From Oscillospiraceae bacterium (lineage in GTDB: Bacteria; Bacillota; Clostridia; Oscillospirales; Ruminococcaceae), in contig WRIP01000051.1 in assembly GCA_009782665.1 (NCBI GenBank), positions 1-7,946 on the forward strand: 7,946 nucleotides of DNA, written 5' to 3'. A program made the position numbers and the translations under genes. The notes under the pieces were generated by a model. The model worked only from the letters and a program-made list of their open reading frames with translations. It had not been told where the DNA came from and made no database searches. Below, piece after piece: positions 1-6,742 of this stretch (position 1 is the first letter of the stretch; each line of letters begins with the position of its first letter).

Positions 1-507
1 CTGAGAAACTTTGAGGGTATTGTACTATACGACCAACTGACACAACTCCACAATCGTAATGCATATATTGATGTGGTTAATCAAATAGTTAAACCGGAAA
101 ACATGCCACTTGTCATCTTCATAGGCGATGTGAATCGTCTGAAACAGATAAATGACAGCTATGGACATCAGGTTGGAGATGAACTCTTAGTGATGGTTTC
201 AAATTTCATTCGTGAAGTTCAACCACCCGGTTCATTTGTTGCCAGAGTCGGAGGAGATGAGTTTGTACTGTTGATACCAGGTGGTTCGCAAGAACTTGCC
301 GATCAGTTCGTTCAGGACATGATAATGAGGTGTTCCAGTGTGAGTCATGATGTATTTGGTTCACCCAGTATATCCTGGGGATATTCAATAATGACCTCTA
401 CCGATCAATCATATAATGAGGTTTTCTCCGAAGCAGATAAAATCATGTATTCATACAAGAGAAGTCGTCATGCATTTAGAAGTAGTGGCTTAGTCCCCGA
501 TACCTAA
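1..507 (+). CDS. Diguanylate cyclase (GGDEF domain), C-terminal part; 5' end outside window
   Basis: The reading frame is open from the first base, so the gene starts upstream of the window; the GTG at 73 is an internal valine. The 168 visible residues cover essentially one whole GGDEF domain, which makes cyclic di-GMP from two GTP. Counting from the first visible codon, the domain opens with DQLTQLHNR (11-19). The metal-binding region GDVNRLKQIND (42-52) has Asp43 in the metal position and Asn51 in the expected guanine-binding position. GHQVGDELL follows at 56-63, the intact GGDEF signature lies at 84-88, and the terminal helix ADKIMYSYKRSRH is near 145-157. The catalytic signature is complete, so activity is expected. 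The inhibitory RxxD I-site, expected at 75-78, reads PPGS and is absent. Any sensor domain lies upstream and cannot be seen. The gene converges on the hslO operon and seems functionally unrelated to it. Confidence 0.93.
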   Translation: MRNFEGIVLYDQLTQLHNRNAYIDVVNQIVKPENMPLVIFIGDVNRLKQINDSYGHQVGDELLVMVSNFIREVQPPGSFVARVGGDEFVLLIPGGSQELADQFVQDMIMRCSSVSHDVFGSPSISWGYSIMTSTDQSYNEVFSEADKIMYSYKRSRHAFRSSGLVPDT

Positions 508-585
508 ACAACATGATAGAGATATTACGATTACAGAAAATAATTACTGAAAAGCAAAACGCCGGTATATCTTCCGGCATGGTTA
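508..585. other. Convergent intergenic gap
   Basis: This 78-base AT-rich gap separates the 3' ends of the GGDEF gene and hslO. Apart from the hairpin at 561-578 I see no gene, promoter or repeat in it. No T-run follows a stem on the + strand, so a dedicated terminator for the GGDEF gene is not evident. Confidence 0.7.
551..578 (-). terminator. Intrinsic terminator of the clpX-hslO operon
   Basis: On the minus strand, 7 bases after the hslO stop codon, GCCGG and CCGGC form a perfect 5-bp G+C-only stem around the 8-base loop AAGATATA (561-578). It is followed by the T-rich tract GTTTTGCTTT (551-560). This is the layout of a Rho-independent terminator, though the stem is short and the T-tract is interrupted. 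On the + strand the same hairpin is followed by ATGGTTAC with no T-run, so it should work mainly for the minus-strand operon. Confidence 0.7.
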
Positions 586-1446
586 CTATCTCAGTTGGTC
601 AAGTGTAAATCGATATTTGGTTTGACAGTAACCGCACACAATTTCAATATATCCTTCTTCAAGAACAGCAGCATCTTGCTGTTCTTGTCCTAGTGAAATC
701 AATATGTTTCTCATATATTGCTCGGTACAATGACAACTGTATGATGACTCGAGTTCATCCAATACTTCTGGATTTAGCCCTTCCATGATTTGAAACGCAA
801 TGTCTTTGGGTGAAAGCCCGTTATTAATAAGGCTTGATATAGATTCTTTTGCTATGAGGTTTTTTTCAATCAGTTCAATCTCAGACTCTGTAGCACCGGG
901 TAGTAACTGTAGGAGAAAACCGCCTGCTACTTTTATGGTCAGATCGCGGTCAACTAAAACACCTAAAGAACACACGGTAGGTACCTGTTCACTGTACGCA
1001 TAGTATGCGGTTATATCCTCAGCAATCTCACCCGAAACTAAGGGAACCTGCCCCACATAAGGTTCTATCATACCGATATCTTTCGAAACAATAAGCTGAC
1101 CTTCTGTCCCGACCAACTTTCCAACATCTAGTTTCTTGGTTATTGGGTTAATCGGAAGATCAGCTAGTGGATAGTCACATTCACCTCGGACATTAAGGTC
1201 ATAATCACATACCGCGATTATTCCACCTATCGGTCCGTCCCCTTTTATTTGAAGTGTCACAGAATCTGTCTCATTCTTTAGAAGACTTCCCATCAAAACC
1301 GCGGCTGTGAGGGTTCTTCCAAGTGCAGCACTGGCAGTTGCGGATGTATGATGGATACGTTCCATCTCGGCAATAATTGACGTAGAATCAACTGCCACTA
1401 CTATTACGAAACCGTCTTTAGATATACATCGGATTACATTGCTCAT
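586..1446 (-). CDS. hslO: Hsp33 family redox-regulated chaperone
   Basis: This encodes the 286-residue cytosolic holdase Hsp33, which is activated when oxidation releases its zinc and unfolds its C-terminal switch, so that it holds unfolding proteins during oxidative and heat stress. The length matches the family (about 290). The N-terminal substrate-binding domain contains family-like stretches such as TLTAAVLMGSLLK (45-57) and QIKGDGPIGGI (66-76). The C-terminal zinc switch has all four cysteines: Cys238 and Cys240 (CHC) and Cys271 and Cys274 (CGYC), followed by the expected KYRFT. The ATG at 1446 is preceded by GAGGT with 5-base spacing, and the upstream methyltransferase stop lies only 2 bases away, so this start is well supported. 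It is the last gene of the train, just before a terminator. A perfect hairpin lies inside the coding sequence between the two cysteine pairs. Identity is secure; the redox-switch behaviour is inferred from the conserved cysteines. Confidence 0.96.
   Translation of the reverse strand: MSNVIRCISKDGFVIVVAVDSTSIIAEMERIHHTSATASAALGRTLTAAVLMGSLLKNETDSVTLQIKGDGPIGGIIAVCDYDLNVRGECDYPLADLPINPITKKLDVGKLVGTEGQLIVSKDIGMIEPYVGQVPLVSGEIAEDITAYYAYSEQVPTVCSLGVLVDRDLTIKVAGGFLLQLLPGATESEIELIEKNLIAKESISSLINNGLSPKDIAFQIMEGLNPEVLDELESSYSCHCTEQYMRNILISLGQEQQDAAVLEEGYIEIVCGYCQTKYRFTLDQLR
660..687 (-). repeat. Perfect 11-bp inverted repeat inside hslO
   Basis: Positions 660-670 and 677-687 are exact reverse complements around a 6-base loop (AGATGC in the mRNA), so the hslO transcript can form an uninterrupted 11-bp hairpin. 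It covers codons for residues about 253-263, in the linker between the two cysteine pairs of Hsp33. No T-run follows on either strand, so it does not look like an intrinsic terminator. Function is unknown. Confidence 0.75.
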
Positions 1447-1448
1447 AG

Positions 1449-2171
1449 CTACCTCTTAATCGCAGTAACTAAAGCTCTGTTTGAGGTTTCAATCAAAGGC
1501 AAGAAACTGTCCCCGTCAAATAGGTCGAGTAATTTGAAGTTACTCTTCAGCAGATTTGATATGTTCTCCAGCGAATATGTGTACTCAGAGAATTCTTCAC
1601 TTTCACGGATGTATGTTCCATCTGGTTGCTGTGTGAACAGATCCAGCGAGAAACTGACCATGTCTTCATGATAGTAGCTGTTCCAGATTAAGTAGTACTT
1701 GTATTTCTCATAGGTAAAGCAATTGTCTGCAAGTACCACCTTATGCTTGTGCGGTAGATTGAAATCAAACACCAACATACCATCTTTCTCTAGAGAATCA
1801 GCAGCACTTTGGAAGAACTGTCCGACTTCATCGATAGATTCAAGATGGTTAATTACATCAAGAGATGAGTAGATAAGTGAGGCTGGATGAGCCAGTTTAA
1901 GCTTAGATATATCCTGTTGTACTAACAAAGCTCCGGTATTCTTTCTCTGAGCAATAGAAAGCATCTCAGCAGATATATCCACTCCAATGAGTTCATTTTT
2001 ACATTCATGTAGTAGCTTCAGTATTCGTCCTGTTCCGCAACCGGCATCAACAACACTGCCGAGTAGACCATGAGTCTCGATGATTTTTTTGATGTATGAT
2101 GCATATCGATCGTAATCAAATTCATCTAAGAACAGATCATATACTTTTGCCGAAATACTATAGGCACTCAT
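1449..2171 (-). CDS. Class I SAM-dependent methyltransferase, YqeM-like
   Basis: This 240-residue protein has the Rossmann-type SAM-binding fold. Motif I, VVDAGCGTGRI, lies at 40-50. The acidic residue for the SAM ribose is Asp65 in LIGVDIS (61-67), and QQDIS (85-89) gives the adenine-side acidic position. GMLVFDFN at 131-138 fits the later core strand. The N-terminal YDLFLDEFDYDRY (11-23) and the block after DFN, with its LIWNSYYHEDM stretch, resemble the Firmicutes YqeM type; this likeness is from memory, not from an alignment. The substrate cannot be read from the sequence. No membrane segment is visible, so it should be cytosolic. Its ATG overlaps the stop of the upstream yerC-like gene as ATGA, and I see no ribosome binding site before it, which suggests translational coupling. 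Its stop lies 2 bases before hslO. Confidence 0.88.
   Translation of the reverse strand: MSAYSISAKVYDLFLDEFDYDRYASYIKKIIETHGLLGSVVDAGCGTGRILKLLHECKNELIGVDISAEMLSIAQRKNTGALLVQQDISKLKLAHPASLIYSSLDVINHLESIDEVGQFFQSAADSLEKDGMLVFDFNLPHKHKVVLADNCFTYEKYKYYLIWNSYYHEDMVSFSLDLFTQQPDGTYIRESEEFSEYTYSLENISNLLKSNFKLLDLFDGDSFLPLIETSNRALVTAIKR
1451..1455 (-). promoter_or_regulatory. Ribosome binding site of hslO
   Basis: GAGGT on the minus strand lies 4 bases before the TAG-overlapped spacer ends at the hslO ATG. Its last T is the first base of the methyltransferase stop codon. It supports the ATG at 1446 as the hslO start rather than an internal codon. Confidence 0.6.
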
Positions 2172-2458
2172 TGGTCTGATAATTTAGCAATCATATTCCG
2201 GTATCCGTCACTACCATAGTTTAACGAACGATTCACCCTGCTAATTGTAGCGGAGGAGGCACCGGTGATGGCTGCTATCTCACTGAAGACTATTTTGTTG
2301 TTAAGCATACGTGCGACCTGAAAACGTTGGGCGAAGGATTTTAGTTCTTTAATGGTACACAGATCATCAAAAAAATTATAGCACTCCTCCTCGGTTTCCA
2401 GTGAAAGAATTGCATGAAACAATTCATCCATTGATTCGCACTTAAGATTACTATTCAT
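2168..2458 (-). CDS. yerC: YerC-like TrpR-superfamily DNA-binding protein
   Basis: This small protein (96 residues with the chosen start) belongs to the YerC/YecD group of the Trp repressor superfamily. The family pattern is clear in MDELFHAILSL (10-20), EECYNFFDDLCT (24-35), LKSFAQRFQVARML (39-52), and a helix-turn-helix around 56-79 with ITGASSATISRVNRSLNYG (64-82). The family resembles TrpR, but a ligand and target genes cannot be inferred from the sequence. The frame is open to an ATG at 2488, which would add ten basic residues and overlap lysA. I prefer the ATG at 2458 because a strong AAGGAG lies 7 bases before it, inside the longer version, and because the family normally begins near here. 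The gap from lysA is then 19 bases. The stop overlaps the next gene's ATG by 4 bases. Its position after lysA makes a link to lysine or diaminopimelate supply possible but unproven. Confidence 0.9.
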   Translation of the reverse strand: MNSNLKCESMDELFHAILSLETEEECYNFFDDLCTIKELKSFAQRFQVARMLNNKIVFSEIAAITGASSATISRVNRSLNYGSDGYRNMIAKLSDQ

Positions 2459-2465
2459 CGAACGA

Positions 2466-2471
2466 CTCCTT
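2466..2471 (-). promoter_or_regulatory. Ribosome binding site deciding the yerC-like start
   Basis: AAGGAG on the minus strand, 7 bases upstream of the ATG at 2458, is the clearest Shine-Dalgarno sequence in the window. It lies between the lysA stop (2478-2480) and this ATG. It would be coding sequence if the alternative ATG at 2488 were used, which argues for the shorter protein. Confidence 0.8.
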
Positions 2472-2477
2472 CTTTTC

Positions 2478-3773
2478 CTAAAGGTCAAATCTTAGTAGAT
2501 CTTCTATTGTTTCTCGCCTTATTATTTCTATTACACTATCCTTATCAACTAGTACCATAGCCGGTTTGGGTAACCGATTATAGTTTGATGCCATCGAATA
2601 GTTATATGCACCGGTCGGATAGACCGAGAGTATATCATTCTCTTTGGGTTCTTGAATTAGGATATCTTTAGCTATCAAATCACCTGTCTCACAGCATCTT
2701 CCCGCAATCGCTACGGATGTGTCTTTCGTCTCTGACACTCGGTCGACAATATCGAAGATATAGTCGGATTGATAGAGTGCGAAACGTATGTTGTCGGCTA
2801 TAGAGCCATCTATTGCCACATAACTGCGAATATCTTTGACTTTTTTGATGTTTCCGACAGAATAGAGTGTCAGTCCGGCACTGCCAACAACCGATCGTCC
2901 TGGTTCAAATACAATCTTAGGAACCTCAATACCGTACTTTTTACATAGTTCATCTATAGTTTCGCCTATGCACTTAATGAAATCGGAGGTTTTGGGTACT
3001 GTTTGAGACTCTAAATATTCGATGCCAAACCCACCACCGAGATTGAGTTCCTGTAGCTCAAAACTAAATTCACGATTAATCCTTGCAAATAACTCTAACA
3101 TTATGTCAGCAGTCACAAGATAAGGTTCAATATCGACAATCTGTGAGCCGATGTGACAATGAAGTCCGACAAGTTCAATGCCTTTACAGTTAGATATTTC
3201 TAAAAGAACGGGATATAGTTCATCTTTTTCCTTAGATAAACCGAATTTTGAGTCAACTCCACCGGTTCGTATATACTCATGAGTATGAGCTTCAACACCC
3301 GGTTTCACACGTAGTAAAACCTTCTGTCGAATGCCAGTAACACTGGTTAAGCGCTCTAGAAGTCGAATTTCAGATAGGTTATCGATAACAATATATCCGA
3401 TACTTGCTTCAAGAGCATACTTCAAATCCTTTTCATTTTTATTATTCCCGTGAAAATATATCCTCTCAACCGGAAAATCTACCGAGAGTGCGGTAGCCAA
3501 TTCTCCTTGCGAAGCTACGTCCAGTGACATATCACTGTCTTTGATTATTCGATATATTTCTTTACAGGATAATGCTTTTGATGCATATGCTATACAGCTA
3601 CTACTAAATGATTTTTCCATCTGATTCTTCATAACAGCAATATTATTGAGCAGCTGCGACTTGCTCATGACATAAAGAGGGGTACCATATCTGTCTGCCA
3701 AATCAATACAACCAATTGACTCAACATTCAATTGTCCATCGTCTCCTATTTTGAAATTATCATTAATAATCAT
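2478..3773 (-). CDS. lysA: Diaminopimelate decarboxylase
   Basis: LysA catalyses the last step of lysine synthesis, decarboxylating meso-2,6-diaminopimelate to L-lysine with pyridoxal phosphate in the cytosol. The 431-residue length fits the family. The N-terminal alanine-racemase-like barrel carries the PLP lysine Lys66 in YASKAL (63-68). It also has HGNNK (108-112), HCHIGSQI (205-212) and the phosphate-binding glycine loop GGGFG (246-250). EPGRSVVGSAG (290-300) follows. The C-terminal beta domain has the catalytic cysteine in CETGD (361-365), and MASNYNRLPKPA (394-405) matches the LysA-type tyrosine region. The CETGD and SNYN motifs favour LysA over ornithine or carboxynorspermidine decarboxylases of the same fold. 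The ATG at 3773 overlaps the engB 3' end by 11 bases. Purine-rich AAAGGG and AAGAG lie 9 and 4 bases before it, giving a plausible but not ideal ribosome binding site. Its presence implies that lysine is made by a diaminopimelate route. Confidence 0.95.
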   Translation of the reverse strand: MIINDNFKIGDDGQLNVESIGCIDLADRYGTPLYVMSKSQLLNNIAVMKNQMEKSFSSSCIAYASKALSCKEIYRIIKDSDMSLDVASQGELATALSVDFPVERIYFHGNNKNEKDLKYALEASIGYIVIDNLSEIRLLERLTSVTGIRQKVLLRVKPGVEAHTHEYIRTGGVDSKFGLSKEKDELYPVLLEISNCKGIELVGLHCHIGSQIVDIEPYLVTADIMLELFARINREFSFELQELNLGGGFGIEYLESQTVPKTSDFIKCIGETIDELCKKYGIEVPKIVFEPGRSVVGSAGLTLYSVGNIKKVKDIRSYVAIDGSIADNIRFALYQSDYIFDIVDRVSETKDTSVAIAGRCCETGDLIAKDILIQEPKENDILSVYPTGAYNYSMASNYNRLPKPAMVLVDKDSVIEIIRRETIEDLLRFDL

Positions 3774-4371
3774 CTAACTCTTCCCTTTGCTTTACAATGT
3801 CCGATATTCTTGCTCTGACATTGTTAGCAGTCTCATTTTCAAGTGTGGAAAATGCAACTACTTCCTGTGGTCGATAAGGTGCCAGCAACAAGCAGAAATC
3901 CTCATAGTTTTGCTTCTGGTCGGTTTTATTCAGTTTATCCTTTTTGGTGAGTACGACCATGAATGGAGTATTGGTCTGCATTAGAAAATCTAGCATCTGA
4001 AAATCATCTTGTGAAGGATGATGTCTCATATCAAGTAACAGTATGGCTAAGATAATATTTCGTTCAGAGTTAAAGTAGTGCTCCATGAGCTTAGCCCAAC
4101 GTTGTCTCTCGGAAAAGGAACGTTTGGCATACCCATAACCAGGTAGGTCGGACAGTATGTATCCTTCACCTAAAGAGAAAAAATTAATGGTCGTGGTCTT
4201 TCCGGGCATCGAACCGACTTTTGCAAGAGATTTACGATTACAGAGTTTGTTGAGCAATGAAGATTTACCCACATTAGACCGACCGCAGAAACAGATTTCT
4301 TTTTCGGTTGATGCGGTCAGCTGTTCGGAAAAACCTATTGAACGTATAAATTGTGCTTTATTGAAATTCAT
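3763..4371 (-). CDS. engB: Ribosome biogenesis GTPase EngB (YsxC/YihA)
   Basis: EngB is a small TRAFAC-class GTPase required for assembly of the 50S ribosomal subunit in bacteria such as Bacillus. The 202-residue length is normal for this single-domain family. All GTP-binding motifs are present: G1 GRSNVGKS (30-37), the G2 region GKTTTINFF (57-65), G3 DLPG (75-78) followed by the family-typical YGYAKR, G4 TKKD (142-145), and a G5-like FSTLE near 174-178. The start ATG is fused to the lon stop as TAATG, sharing one base. No Shine-Dalgarno sequence is visible upstream, where the sequence is A-rich, so translation probably depends on ribosomes finishing lon. The 3' end overlaps lysA by 11 bases. 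The order clpX-lon-engB is a known arrangement in Firmicutes and supports the assignment. Confidence 0.96.
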   Translation of the reverse strand: MNFNKAQFIRSIGFSEQLTASTEKEICFCGRSNVGKSSLLNKLCNRKSLAKVGSMPGKTTTINFFSLGEGYILSDLPGYGYAKRSFSERQRWAKLMEHYFNSERNIILAILLLDMRHHPSQDDFQMLDFLMQTNTPFMVVLTKKDKLNKTDQKQNYEDFCLLLAPYRPQEVVAFSTLENETANNVRARISDIVKQREELDDY

Positions 4372-6731
4372 TACTGTTTCTGTTTTTCATTGATTTTCGG
4401 TATTGCAATATCTAAAACCTGTTCAATACTACTAACCGGATGGATAACCATAGATGACTTTACATTCTGAGGAATATCAAAGAGATCTACCATATTATCT
4501 TTAGGGATGATAATCTCCTTTATCTTTTCTTTGTATGCTGCAATCATCTTTTCTTTAAGTCCACCAATACGCAGTACGTTTCCCTTTAGAGTTATCTCAC
4601 CGGTCATAGCAAGTCCTTTTTTTACCGGGGTACCTACAAAAGCTGAGACGAGAGCGGTGGTTAAGGTAACTCCCGCAGAAGGTCCGTCTTTAGAAACGGC
4701 ACCTTCCAGCGCATGAACATGAATGTCAAAGTCAGAGAGGATTTTGTCAGGTATCCTGTAACGGGTGGGCAGTGATCTGATGTAGGTTACTGCAATCTGT
4801 GCGGATTCCTTCATAACTTCACCCAACCTACCGGTCAGATTGATGTTTCCACTACCAGGGATAACCGATACCTCAATAGGCATAACCTCTCCACCTACCG
4901 GGGTCCACGCCAGACCATTTGCTACACCGACCACAGATTGTCGACTGGAAACTAACGATAATCGATTCGGAGGTCCCAGCATCTCTTCAACTTTTTGTTT
5001 GTCTATCTTTACGGAAGTGACTTCTTTGCTGACAATGAGCTTAACTGACTTACGTATTAACTTAGCTAACTGACGTTCTAGATTCCTTACACCAGCTTCT
5101 CTAGTATAGTTATCTATGACATACTTGAGAGCTAAATTGTTGATTGAAAATTGCTTTTTATTCAATCCGTGTTTTATCAGTTGTTTTGATATGAGGTGAA
5201 ACTTAGCAATATTGAACTTGTCTTCACTAGTGTAACTCGAAAGGTTCACAACCTCCATCCGGTCTAGTAATGCAGGCGGTATAGTATCGGTTGTGTTTGC
5301 GGTTGTAATGAACAGTACTTTACTGAGGTCAAATGGTATATCTATATAGTGATCTCGGAATCGATTATTCTGTTCCGGATCGAGTACCTCAAGTAATGCT
5401 GAAGCTGGATCACCTCTGAAGTCATTGCCGAGTTTATCTACCTCATCCAACAGAATGAGCGGATTAGTAGTAGCTGCCTGTTGCATTGCACTGATTATCC
5501 TGCCAGGCATAGCACCGACATAGGTGCGTCTGTGCCCACGGATTTCAGCTTCGTCTCTAATTCCACCTAAAGACATTCTGACAAACTTACGGCCCATACT
5601 CTCGGCAACAGATTTGGCTATCGAGGTTTTGCCAACTCCTGGAGGTCCTAAAAGACAGATAATCTGAGCATTAATCTCATCGGTCAGGCTTCTGACCGCT
5701 AAGAACTCTAGCATTCGGTCCTTGACATCGGTTATTCCGTAATGATCGCGGTCAAGTATCTGTTGCGCTAATTCCAAGTTATAATTATCTTCGGTAAAAT
5801 TCTCCCAGGGAAGGCTGACCACAGTGTCGAGATATGCTTTGAGTAGTGCAACTTCCGGAGAACTAGCAGGGATCATTTCCATCCGATCCACGTCTTTTTT
5901 TAGCTTAAGTTTATAGTCATCTTCAATCGGCAATGCTTCTATCTTCCGTTTGAACTCTTCAGCCTCCTCGGCGGAGTTCTCCCCTTCTCCAAGTTCGTTG
6001 GAGATTACTCGCATCTGCTCACGCAGATAATAGTCACGTTGGGTTCGGTTTATCTGGTTAAATAGGTTTTCATTTATTTTCTGTTCGATCCCTAGGATAT
6101 TATTCTCCTTATGGAGAATATCTAGCAGCATCCTGAGTCGAGTCAGATCACTATTTTGCTCAAGGATCGATTGTTTTGCGGCAAACTCCAATGGGAGATT
6201 AAATGCGATGAGTTCGCCAAAAGTTCTGAAATCTTCCTCAGAAAAGATACTCTGGACTACATCGCTGCTAAGTCTCGGAAAATACTCAAAATATGAACCT
6301 AATTGATCGCGTATGGAACGCACAAGTGCCTTAGCGGTATCAATATCATCTTCCCGGACCTTTCGATTTCCCACTCGTCTTATATCGGCAGTCATTCGGT
6401 CATCTGTAGTATACAGCGATAGTAACTTAGCTCGATATCTACAGCGTACCAATACCTTTGCCATGCTATCACTAAACTTCAGAATCTGGATTATCTCTCC
6501 GACAATCCCGAACCTATATAGGTCATCAAGTGTCGGTTCATTCACTTTTGGGTCTCGTTGAGCAATGAGAAAGACTGAAGCACCTTGAGACAAAGCATTT
6601 TCCACTGTCCTAAACGTCTGTTCCCGCCCGATATCAAAATGATTTATAGTACCGGGAAAGAGAACCATGTTCTTTAGCGGTATCAGCGGTATATCCTTAA
6701 TTAATGTCTTTGAGTTAATGTTAGCTTTCAT
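4371..6731 (-). CDS. lon: ATP-dependent Lon protease (LonA type)
   Basis: Lon is a cytosolic homohexameric AAA+ serine protease that unfolds and degrades misfolded proteins and specific regulators. The 786-residue length is typical of LonA. The N-terminal substrate domain starts with IPLIPLKNMVLFPG (14-27) and is followed by a helical region to about 320. The AAA+ module has Walker A GPPGVGKT (362-369), Walker B LILLDE (425-430), sensor-1 Asn479 in TTANTTDTIP, a likely arginine finger Arg491 in LLDRME, and sensor-2 Arg549 in GVRNLER. The protease domain has Ser685 in KDGPSAG and Lys728 in GGLKEKM. Their 43-residue spacing equals that of the Ser-Lys dyad in E. coli Lon. There is no membrane anchor, so it is not LonB. 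AAGGA lies 6 bases before the ATG and includes part of the clpX stop codon. An 8-bp inverted repeat occurs inside the gene at 6101-6120. Confidence 0.97.
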   Translation of the reverse strand: MKANINSKTLIKDIPLIPLKNMVLFPGTINHFDIGREQTFRTVENALSQGASVFLIAQRDPKVNEPTLDDLYRFGIVGEIIQILKFSDSMAKVLVRCRYRAKLLSLYTTDDRMTADIRRVGNRKVREDDIDTAKALVRSIRDQLGSYFEYFPRLSSDVVQSIFSEEDFRTFGELIAFNLPLEFAAKQSILEQNSDLTRLRMLLDILHKENNILGIEQKINENLFNQINRTQRDYYLREQMRVISNELGEGENSAEEAEEFKRKIEALPIEDDYKLKLKKDVDRMEMIPASSPEVALLKAYLDTVVSLPWENFTEDNYNLELAQQILDRDHYGITDVKDRMLEFLAVRSLTDEINAQIICLLGPPGVGKTSIAKSVAESMGRKFVRMSLGGIRDEAEIRGHRRTYVGAMPGRIISAMQQAATTNPLILLDEVDKLGNDFRGDPASALLEVLDPEQNNRFRDHYIDIPFDLSKVLFITTANTTDTIPPALLDRMEVVNLSSYTSEDKFNIAKFHLISKQLIKHGLNKKQFSINNLALKYVIDNYTREAGVRNLERQLAKLIRKSVKLIVSKEVTSVKIDKQKVEEMLGPPNRLSLVSSRQSVVGVANGLAWTPVGGEVMPIEVSVIPGSGNINLTGRLGEVMKESAQIAVTYIRSLPTRYRIPDKILSDFDIHVHALEGAVSKDGPSAGVTLTTALVSAFVGTPVKKGLAMTGEITLKGNVLRIGGLKEKMIAAYKEKIKEIIIPKDNMVDLFDIPQNVKSSMVIHPVSSIEQVLDIAIPKINEKQKQ

Positions 6732-6737
6732 TAAGCA

Positions 6738-6742
6738 TCCTT
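6738..6742 (-). promoter_or_regulatory. Ribosome binding site of lon overlapping the clpX stop
   Basis: The minus-strand sequence TAAGGATGCTTAATG contains the clpX stop codon TAA, whose last two bases are the start of AAGGA. The lon ATG follows after 6 bases. The overlap of stop and Shine-Dalgarno supports both the lon start at 6731 and coupling of lon to clpX translation. Confidence 0.7.

Noticed and set aside
73..75. GTG as the start of the GGDEF gene
   Set aside because: The frame is open upstream to base 1 and encodes the conserved DQLTQLHNR opening of the domain, so this GTG is an internal valine codon.
206..388. 60-codon minus-strand frame inside the GGDEF gene
   Set aside because: It is antisense to the conserved GGDEF core and lacks any family resemblance.
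561..578. The hairpin as a terminator for the + strand GGDEF gene
   Set aside because: No T-run follows it on the + strand; the T-rich tract is on the minus-strand side.
821..838. AT-rich palindrome TTATTAATAA in hslO as an operator
   Set aside because: It lies in the middle of a coding region far from any start and is the kind of short AT palindrome expected by chance.
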